From: Nicotiana tabacum
Taxonomy: Eukaryota; Streptophyta; Magnoliopsida; Solanales; Solanaceae
NCBI RefSeq assembly: GCF_000715075.1
Contig: NC_134097.1
Location: 64,451,190 to 64,515,189 of the forward strand
Length of the DNA: 64,000 nt
Reading direction: 5' to 3'
Below the pieces are notes generated by a model. The model did not search any database. It had not been told where the DNA came from and worked only from the letters and a program-made list of their open reading frames with translations. This document shows, piece by piece, positions 55,951-64,000 of the stretch. The translations under genes and the position numbers were made by a program. Positions within the stretch are counted from its first letter, which is position 1. Each line of letters begins with the position of its first letter.

Positions 55951-57721
55951 CAATAGTCTCAAGAAAAAATCTACAGTTCTATCCATGTTCGTACCAAGAA
56001 AGCAGCGATTTCTATTTCTAAACATCATGCACAGAATTCAAGTAAACAGTTTAAGTAGATAGAACAGTTAAGTCACTTAAGCATGCTTTCCTAAGCTAAA
56101 CAGTATGATTTAAAAATACTAGTAGTGTTCAACAAAATGGAAACACAGATATTTACTTAATGAAAACGGGGTTTTCCAACAATTAGCATGTGTACGCACT
56201 CATCTCCTCACGTACATGACATTCATATAACAACAATACCAAATCCTAAGGGGAGTTCCCCCACACAAGGTTAGGCAAACCACTTACCTCAAACCAGCTC
56301 AAATCAATCCGATCTCACGCTCTTGCCACGAGTATCCAACTCTGAGTGGCCCAAATCTAATCAAATCAATTACATAACGTAAATAAAACTACAAACAACT
56401 AATTTAACTAATAAATTTAAAGCTACGGCAAGAAATTAGGAAAAAATGCCCAAAACTCCTTCCCGGGCCCACGACTTAGAATCGAGTAAAAATTACGGAT
56501 TATGAAAACTCATTCACTCACGAGTCTAACCATACCAAAGTCACTCAAATCCGATACCAAAACCTCAATCAAAATCCCAAAACTCGGCCTAAGAACTTTT
56601 CCTCAATTCTCCCAATTCTTTTCACATCAAATCTGAAATTAATTGATGAATCTAGGCTTAGATTAATGGAATACAATCAAAAAGGTATTAGGAATCATTA
56701 CACAATGGTCTTCTCTTCAAAATCCCCACAAAATCGCCTTCCCCGGAGCTCCAATTTGATTTTCCAAGTTATGAACTCAAACCCTCGATTTTCATATTTC
56801 TGCCCCGCAATTTCCTCTTCTGCGGTCATGGGGCAGCATCTACGGCCGGGGACCCGCACCTGCGAGATTTCATTAAACCCCCAGGAGTTGCACCTGCGCT
56901 CCACTCTTCGTAGATTCGCTCCCGCTTCTGCGGTCCTTGAGCTGCATCTGCGACCTATTGCCCATAGGCCTTAATCTGCACCTGCGAGTTCCAACCTACT
57001 TCTGCGGCACTGCACCTGCGATCCTAGCTCTGCAGGTGCGAAACCAACAGGTTCAGCAAAGTTCAGAAATTCCTAAGTCCAATTCAACTTCCGTCAAGCA
57101 TCCAAAACTCACCCGAGGCCCCCGGTACCTTAACCAAATATGCCAGCCAATCCTAAAACATCATACAGACTCAGTCCAACTCTCAAATCACATCAAACAA
57201 CGCTAAAACCACGAATCACCCTCCAATCCAAGCCTAATGAACTTGAAATCTCAAGAATTCTACAACCGATGCCGAAACCAACAAACCCATGTCCGATTGA
57301 CCCCAAATTGTGCACACAAGTCACATTTAACACTATGGAATTGTTCCAACATTCGGATTCCAACCCCAATATCAAAATTTCACTATCGATTCGGAAACTT
57401 CAAAAATTCAACTTTCGGCATTTCAAGCCTAAATTAGCTACGGACCTCCAAAACACAATCCGAACACGCCCCTAAGCCCGAAATCCCCCAAACGAAGCTA
57501 ACAGAATCGAAGGAATTCCATTCCGAAGCCATCTTCACAGTGTTCCGACTACAATCCAAATTCTAAAGCTTAAGCTCTCATTTAGGAACTAAGTATCCCA
57601 AAACACTCCAAAACTCAAACGAAACTTCCCAGCAGCTCACAATAACAAAAACAAACACGGGGAAAGCAGTTAATAGGGGATCGAGGCATAATTCTCAAAA
57701 CGACAGACCAGGTCGTTACGT

Positions 57722-59068
57722 ATGATCATGCCCAACTATTCCTTATAAAAAGGACAAAGCGGTCGTTGCAAATATATTCCGGTTAACAAGTCCAGAGGCG
57801 AATCCCACATGCAATAAACCTATCAAACTCAGTTATTGGACTTACACAAATTCACGTATTCATTCTTCAGAAATATTTAAGTAATAAATTGGATTTTTAC
57901 TAACTAAATATTACGTAATAAAAATGCAGTAAATAAGAACTAACTACAAACGGGTTGGATACAAGAATTGGAATGATCTAAGGTTCTGATTTCTCTATTG
58001 TCGGAATCCTTTCTGCTACTTTTTCTATAAATTTGCCTAAGTATTCTCTATCGACCATGAGCACTCTAACTGTCGTAACTCTCTCCCGAGTAATTACAAT
58101 AATATACTAGACATATTCTCCCAAATTACGCTAGCTAGCCTTAAGAACAACTCACTTAGATCTCACCAAGGTTTCGTTATCTCTAATCCCACTTTTAAAC
58201 CCTTCGTATTGATCCCTCATATACATTAGGAGTGATGTTATTCAACAACTACCTAAATATGCACTCTCTCCCGAGTAACACATACTAAATAGGAACAGTT
58301 AATTGAGGGCCCTTCAATCAACAACAATAAGCATATAGTTGAACAAATAGAGAGAATACTATAGCAAATCTATATTAACGTAACAAGAAAATCATCCTCC
58401 AATAGGTTCCATCAAAACCCTAGATTAGGAGCTTAGTTACTCATACTCAAAGTAACAATATCCAAAGTATTTTTCATAATTAAATTACAAAGTAAGGATA
58501 AACGGAAGTAGAAATCGATGATTCTAACTCCCAAGTAGTGTTATACGTGCTATTCTTGCTCCGGTTGCAAAAATCCTTCAAAGTGGCGATTTTAGGTCTA
58601 TTTATATGTTTAGGACAAGACCTAAACGTGTAGGTCAAATCCTAGTCAAGCCGGGAAACAAATTAAGTCTTCAAAACTCGGACTGGACCTCGCCCTAGGC
58701 CTGGCGTCGCCAGCCTAATGCCAACTTCAGCCTAGCCTTATCCTTACAGTGCTAGCCTAACGCCAGCCTCATCCTGGCTTTTGCCTTGCAGCCCCAGCCT
58801 AACGCCAGCTCCATCCTGGCCTTTGGCTGGCCTCGCCAGGCTAAAGCCTAGTTAAGCTGGCCTTTGCCTAGCCTCGCCAAGTCTCTTCTTTTCACTGTTC
58901 TCGAGCACAGTTTCAATGTTTAAGTATCCCTTTTGCTTTACTTTTATCTCCAATTCACCTACACATAAAATAGACTCCATTACGTATAAATAAAGTGTAA
59001 TTTATAATTAAAGCATGTGAAATGCAAGACACATAATGTGCAAAACTATGAAGTATAGACACACATCA
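57722..59068 (-). mobile_element. Athila-like 3' LTR (about 1.35 kb)
   Basis: On minus it begins TGATGTGTGTC just after a polypurine-like tract and ends GGGCATGATCA. The end block with TTTGCAACGACCGCTTTGTC and TAGTTGGGCATGATCA resembles LTR ends of Athila-type elements of Solanaceae (from memory). Gypsy-2 abuts it on the left. An internal degenerate CCTAACGCCAGC-type repeat lies at 58680-58880. Confidence 0.6.
58680..58880. repeat. Degenerate GC-rich repeats in Athila-like LTR
   Basis: Variants of GCCTAACGCCAGC, TCATCCTGGC and CCTGGCCTCGCCAGG recur about ten times with irregular spacing. Confidence 0.7.
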
Positions 59069-59081
59069 ATACCCAACACTT
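59069..59081 (-). promoter_or_regulatory. Athila-like polypurine region
   Basis: The minus strand reads AGGACGAGCAA, then AAGTGTTGGGTAT before the LTR. This matches the CTCAAGGACGAGCAA..AAGT-TGGGGG tail of Athila/Tat elements, but the G-run is weakened. Confidence 0.6.
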
Positions 59082-60640
59082 AAATATTGCTCGTCCTTGA
59101 GCAATCAAACTACACTCATGTACACAACCTATTAAGCAATTCCCTTAAATCATTATACCAAGAATCTTTAAAATAGTTTAAGCACAAAGGTGTGACATCC
59201 TCACCTCAAGAATCGACTCAAAAACACCATGCCTTATTCACAATTCACATTCTTACTCTAATATGGAAATCAACAACATTACCTTTTCTTTATGAATCAT
59301 GTGCCCTCACCCAATCAAACAGCTTAGATCCACACACAATGAACTTTAATAACGTAGGAACTCAAGATAGCAAAAATTCACTCGCACTCCGAAATGACCT
59401 TCATATGCTCCAAATGATGCACCATAAGCTTGCCCATAGCGTAATACTCCACTAATTGAGTTCATTCAGTCTAAGATCAAATAGGACTTTCATTGGTTGT
59501 AATGTAGGCTATGGGTCAGGTAGAATACATTTGGATATAAGTGACTAAACCTCCCTTAAGCACTTTAATGCACACACTTTAACCTTCAAGCCCATACTTC
59601 AATCAAACAAAAACTCCACCTTAACTTCACTATATTTTACCCCTACTTCTTTAAGCACTAGTACATCAAAAGCCATCACCATCAGGATCTTATTTTTCAT
59701 ACACTACAGATATTATATATATATATATATATATTTCTATTTTTTTCTATCCAAATGGCTTTTATTGACACATTTTTTGATTTTTAAACGATGCACCTTT
59801 CTCCCTATTTCACTTGTTCCATTCAAAAGCCAACCCACCACCCCACACTTTAACTTATCCATAATTCCTCAAAATTCAAGTGCTCATGAGAAGTGACAAG
59901 GTTCAAATATTTGGTCGATTCAAACAAAGGGGTACAACTTGTAATGTGGTTACCAAAGAAACAGGATTATAGGCTCAAAGGGGTTAACTACGATACATAA
60001 CATTTAGGAGGGTACTCTATATATATCCGGCTTAACAAAGAACCGCCTATATCATTTCTCAGACTGAACAAGACTACTATTTCACTTTGCACACATCAAA
60101 TGCAATGCACAGAATACATACAAACCTCACACAGACATGTCACATAAACCATTCAGGATTGGTTTTTATCACGACACTCCAGTCAAAGCATTTAAGCAAC
60201 TTTAAGAATCTACAATTTAAGGTATTTATACCATAGTCAAAAATTGAGCCTAAGCGTTACAACCAGAGTACTGACTATTCTCAAGGCATCGCAAAGCTCA
60301 GAGATATTGCTGCGATTAAATGCTAAAGAACCGCAACCCAAAGAAAAACCAAGGGGGAATTACTACATTACCTAAAAAAAATATTTTAGGTATTTTCTTT
60401 AGACTTATTTCCCTCAAGAAAATTGTCTAGGAGATCCATCATCGAGAAAAGTACAACATTTTTATTTTTTTTACGACATCTTGTTTCCCATATTTTCTGC
60501 CTAAAAACAACTAACAAGGAAAAAAATAAATTCTAAAAATAAAAACTAATTCTTAAAACAACTAACTAAAACAATTAGCTAACGAAAACTACACTTACTA
60601 CAACAACAAAAACAACTAACAACTACTAATATCTACAAGT
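59082..60640 (-). other. Non-coding 3' region of the Athila-like element
   Basis: AT-rich, with a (TA)n at 59709-59733. No open frame with recognisable protein. It lies between the last element ORF and the polypurine region. Confidence 0.45.
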
Positions 60641-61162
60641 TCCCACCCCACACTTAAATTATGCATTGTCCTCAGTGTATACATAATTTGACAAAACAAG
60701 AAAGAGAAAGAGTAAGGTGCAAGGAAACTCCCTGATCAAGCAGTGTATTCATCCTTTGACGCTCTCCACTCTTCATCATGTTCGTCCTCCTCCTCCTCAT
60801 CATCTCCCTCACCATCTGACTGTTTTGGCTCAGCCATAAACTGCTCTGGTGTGTTGATATCCTCATCATCGGGGAGTCTGTATCCATCTCCTGCCCCAAA
60901 CAACTACTGGGCATGAGCATTGAGCGGGTACCGCTGCTTCAACCCCTATTCATAGCTACAAATTCATCATCCCATAGAGATAGGCAATAAAACTATCATC
61001 ACACGCATTGCGCTCAGCACCTGTTAATGAAGGAATAGAAGTCTCGTCTTTCAACCGGAGATTAGTGATGTTTGTTTGTCGGATAGGCTGATCGATGGTG
61101 TAGTCAAACTCAGGCTCCTCCTCAACCCCCTCGCGCTCAGCACGTGTTTTTGACCCGACCAT
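60640..61162 (-). pseudogene. Athila-like 3' ORF remnant with acidic tail
   Basis: The minus stretch 60956-61162 reads MVGSKTRAEREGVEEEPEFD then DDSFIAYLYGMMNL. In shifted frames it continues to an acidic tail (GEGDDEEEEDEHDEEW). The YLYGM and acidic-tail layout resembles the ORF found before the 3' LTR of Athila-like elements of Solanaceae (recognition from memory, weak). The end is followed by CACTGAGGACAATGCATAAT and AAGTGTGGGGTGGG, a second polypurine-like signature. Frameshifts and stops break it. Confidence 0.4.
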
Positions 61163-61936
61163 TACTTGGACGGACTACACAGAAGGAAAGGGAGGGAATG
61201 TGATCGAGCCCTGGTATCTGAGCTGCCTACATATCCATGGTTTTACAGGAATCAGGCCACGTGTAGTTCGGATATGAGAGAGATGGTAGAGGGTACCGAG
61301 GTGGAGAGCCGATCGAGGTGCCGTTCCGTTGAGGTTCCGGTCCGCGGTCCTGTCATTACAACAAAAATGAAAACTAAAAAAGACTAACTAAGCCTATCAG
61401 CTACTAGTTACAAGGATTCCTATCTCTTAAGTCTTCTGAAACTTGGTCTTGAGTCTTGAATGGTGCTTCATACAGACTTTGGATCTGAACCTTGATACTT
61501 GCTAGTTGTAGGTGCTAGTTCTTGAGCAGACCACATTTGTTCTCCACTTCCGTATTTTGGGCTCTTCTCTTTCTTCTTTTTTTTTCTTCTTTTTTTTTTG
61601 TTTTGTTTTTGTAACCAGCTTCTGTTGATCATCCCAGACTATTGATTCGCGTTCTTGAGGCGAGCTTCTAACTTGCATTGAATGCTGGGGATTTCTGTTG
61701 TAATCCTTCTGCTTTCCAGTGGGTCACTGCTTGATCTTTGACAGGCAGACTCCTGACTTCTTAGATCTTTGACATACCACAAACTCCGTTCTACAGGCGG
61801 GTCCCTGACAATCAAAACAAACAAAACAAATAAAATTTCCTAACCCAGTTTGCACTGGGAAGGTTTGTGAGTCGTTAGCAAAATCGTAGCCCACTGATAC
61901 TACTGATGCAGTGCTGAGAGTGAACTAAACACTAGA
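61163..61936. other. No gene recognised
   Basis: Mixed-composition DNA with a T-run at 61573-61609 and the phrase ATGGATATGTAGGCAGCTCA on minus near 61240, which I associate with 3' regions of Ogre/Tat elements. No coding support. Confidence 0.35.
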
Positions 61937-62495
61937 TTAGGATGTATTCCCTTGTTATACAAGTGGGCGCCTAACTTCAATGCTTGAAATGTAAGGACTG
62001 AAATGTATTCCTCTGTTCTATGGGTGGGATCCCAACTTCAACACTTGTAATGAAAAAGACTGAAATGTATTCCTCTCGTTATACAGGTGGGCGCCTGGCA
62101 AGAAATTTAAAGACTGAATGTATTCCTCTGTTATTATGGGCGGGCTCCCAATTTCAACACCTGAAAAGTAAAGACTGAAATGTATGCCTCTGTTATTATG
62201 GGCGGGCTCCCAATTTCAACACTTGATAGTAAAAAACTGAATGTATGCCTCTGTTATTATGGGCGGGCTCCCAATTTCGATACTTGAAAGTAAAAACTGA
62301 ATGTATGCCTCTGTTATTATGGGAGGGCTTCCAATTTCAACACCTGAAAGTAAAGACTGAAATGTATTCCTCTCGTTATACAGGTGAGCGCCTGGAACTT
62401 GAAATGCAAATACTGAAATGTATTCCTCTCGTTATTCAGGTGGGCGCCTGGGTTCAACAAAATGTATTCCTCTCGTTATACAGGTGGGCGCCTGG
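61937..62495. repeat. Tandem array A (about 9 units of 55-70 bp)
   Basis: Units contain AATGTATTCCTCTCGTTATA, CAGGTGGGCGCCTGG or the variant TTATTATGGGCGGGCTCCCA, then TTTCAACACTTGAAAGTAAA. Two subtypes alternate in blocks. Confidence 0.88.
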
Positions 62496-62567
62496 TTTTA
62501 GGAAAATGACTCTTTTTTTTCAAACGTTTTTTTTTTCTATTCTTCTTCTTTTCTTTTTTTTTTTGGT

Positions 62568-63456
62568 ATCTTAGGAGAAAGATTCATCAGACTAAGATTT
62601 TGATCCTAGGAGAAGGTTCGTCAGACTAGGTCTCTATCTTAGGAGAAAAATTCATCGGACTAAGATTTTGATCCTAGGAGAAGGTTCATCAGACTAGGTC
62701 TTGTTTTTTTGGCATCTTAGGAGAAAGATTCGTCAGACTAAGATTTTGATCCTAGGAGAAGGTTCGTCAGACTAGGTCCCTATCTTAGGAGAAAAATTCG
62801 TCGGACTAAGATTTTGATCCTAGGAGAAAGTTCATCAGACTAGGTCATTTTTTGTTTTTTGGTTATCTTAGGAGAAAGATTCATCAGACTAAGATTTTGA
62901 TCCTAGGAGAAGGTTCGTCAGACTAGGTCTCTATCTTAGGAGAAAAATTCATCGGACTAAGATTTTGATCCTAGGAGAAAGTTCATCAGACTAGGTCATT
63001 TTTTGTTTTTTTGTTATCTTAGGAGAAAGATTCATCAGACTAAGATTTTGATCCTAGGAGAAGGTTCGTCAGACTAGGTCTCTATCTTAGGAGAAAAATT
63101 CGTCAGACTAAGATTTTGATCCTAGGAGAAGGTTCATCAGACTAGGTCATCATTTTTTTTGGTTATCTTAGGAGAAAGATTCATCAGACTAAGATTTTGA
63201 TTCTAGGAGAAGGTTCGTCAAACTAGGTCTCTATCTTAGGAGAAAAATTCATCGGACTAAGATTTTGATCCTAGGAAAAAGTTCATCAGACTAGGTCATT
63301 TTTTGTTTTTTGGTTATCTTAGGAGAAAGATTCATCAGACTAAGATTTTGATCCTAGGAGAAGGTTCGTCAGACTAAGTCTCTATCTTAGGAGAAAAATT
63401 CGTCAGACTAAGATTTTGATCCTAGGAGAAGGTTCATCAGACTAGGTCATTTTTTT
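62568..63456. repeat. Tandem array B (37-40 bp units in a ~145-bp higher order)
   Basis: Alternating units: CTTAGGAGAAAGATTCATCA + GACTAAGATTTTGAT, and CCTAGGAGAAGGTTCGTCAG + ACTAGGTCTCTAT. A larger period of about 145 bp is set by a T-rich spacer (TCATTTTTTGTTTTTTGGT). Confidence 0.9.
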
Positions 63457-63466
63457 TTAATTTTAA

Positions 63467-63745
63467 CAACTTAGGAGGAAATGCATCTCCTATGGGTAAA
63501 AACAAACTTAGGAGGAAATGCATCTCCTATGGGTGAAACTAAAACAAACTCAGGAGGAAATGCATCTCCTAATGGGTGAAACTAAAACAAACCTAGGAGG
63601 AAATGCGTCTCCTATGGGTAAAACTAAAACAACCTTAGGAGGAAATGCATCTCCTATGGGGTGAAACTAAAACGATCTTAGGAGGAAATGCATCTCCTAT
63701 GGGTAGAACTCTAATGATTTCAAACTAGGAAGTGCGTCTCCTATT
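63467..63745. repeat. Tandem array C (about 7 units of 40-45 bp)
   Basis: Units read CTTAGGAGGAAATGCATCTC then CTATGGGTGAAACTAAAACAA. The AGGAG and CTCCTA ends pair, so each unit can fold into a short hairpin. Confidence 0.9.
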
Positions 63746-64000
63746 AACGAAACCTTCGCTTTTTTTTTTTTTGAATTATTTACTTACCTGTGTTGTCTTC
63801 CCTCGAGACTGTTGGGGATTATTTAGATGGGGATGACTTTTTACCCTTTTTTTCTTTTTTTTCATTATTATCTTTTTATTCTTCTTTTGATTTTATTCTT
63901 TTTTTTTTTCGCATAGCTTCTTCCTTCGAAGACTACCTCCCTTAAGAGTCGTTTTGCCTTTCCCTGAAAGGAACCGCTGAGGATACCGACTTTCCAACCT
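63746..64000. other. T-rich sequence, no gene recognised
   Basis: Several poly-T runs; nothing coding up to the window edge. Confidence 0.5.

Larger units (their letters stand above)
46773..57720 (-). mobile_element. Gypsy-2, Tekay-type element, internally deleted and interrupted
   Basis: Minus-strand order: 5' LTR (54985-57720), primer site, gag N-terminus, then directly RNase H, integrase (split by a solo LTR at 48136-52921), chromodomain-like end, polypurine tract, 3' LTR part (46773-47601). The protease and RT are missing. Related to but distinct from Gypsy-1. Gypsy-1 sits in its 3' LTR. Confidence 0.85.
54985..57720 (-). repeat. Gypsy-2 5' LTR (2.7 kb)
   Basis: On minus it runs from CGTAACGACC (TG mutated to CG) to GTCGTGAAA (ACA mutated to AAA). 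Both ends are thus damaged. It includes a (TA)n at 55541-55573 and ~50-bp tandem units at 55680-55950. Confidence 0.75.

Noticed and set aside
62568..63456. Regular short repeats resembling a CRISPR array
   Set aside because: Plant DNA; units are contiguous tandem repeats without unique spacers, and no cas genes exist.

Overview
The window is plant nuclear DNA, most likely from a Solanaceae species (Nicotiana-like). The evidence is an intron-rich plant gene for the exocyst subunit SEC3, LTRs of about 5 kb of the Ogre type, Tekay-type chromoviruses with initiator-Met-tRNA primer sites, CACTA elements and low GC. The species is an inference from repeat style. Nothing prokaryotic or viral was seen.

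Layout. 1-521 is the 3' end of a Copia element. 522-6167 holds, on the minus strand, the first six exons of a SEC3-type gene. They encode 218 in-frame codons with consistent splice sites; the rest would lie to the left, beyond the Copia element. 6168-7735 is its promoter side plus an unidentified ORF. From 7736 to 35338 runs one plant L1-type LINE (minus strand, about 6.5 kb), split by two insertions. One is a solo Ogre-like LTR (28157-33223, 5-bp duplication AGGAG). The other is a 15,979-bp element (10269-26247, 5-bp duplication TCTTT). That element is the most unusual object here. Its two 2.7-kb LTRs lie in inverted orientation, each followed inward by its own primer binding site and leader. 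The second arm is joined directly after a polypurine tract. A degenerate non-autonomous CACTA element (14051-about 20483) sits inside it.

35339-38324 is a second CACTA-like, non-coding element inserted in the LINE's ORF1 and cut off on its right. 38325-46772 is a decayed Tekay-type Gypsy element (Gypsy-1, minus strand) inserted in the 3' LTR of a related element (Gypsy-2, 46773-57720). Gypsy-2 has lost most of gag, protease and reverse transcriptase, and carries another solo Ogre-like LTR (48136-52921) in its integrase gene. 57722-61200 is the LTR and 3' region of an Athila-like element. 61900-63760 holds three successive tandem-repeat arrays.

Function. Only the SEC3 fragment looks like a host gene. 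Everything else is mobile-element sequence, mostly broken, recording several rounds of nested insertion, LTR recombination and deletion. Relative order: LINE first, then the inverted-LTR element and solo LTR within it, then CACTA inside the inverted-LTR element; independently, Gypsy-2 first, then Gypsy-1 and the second solo LTR within it.
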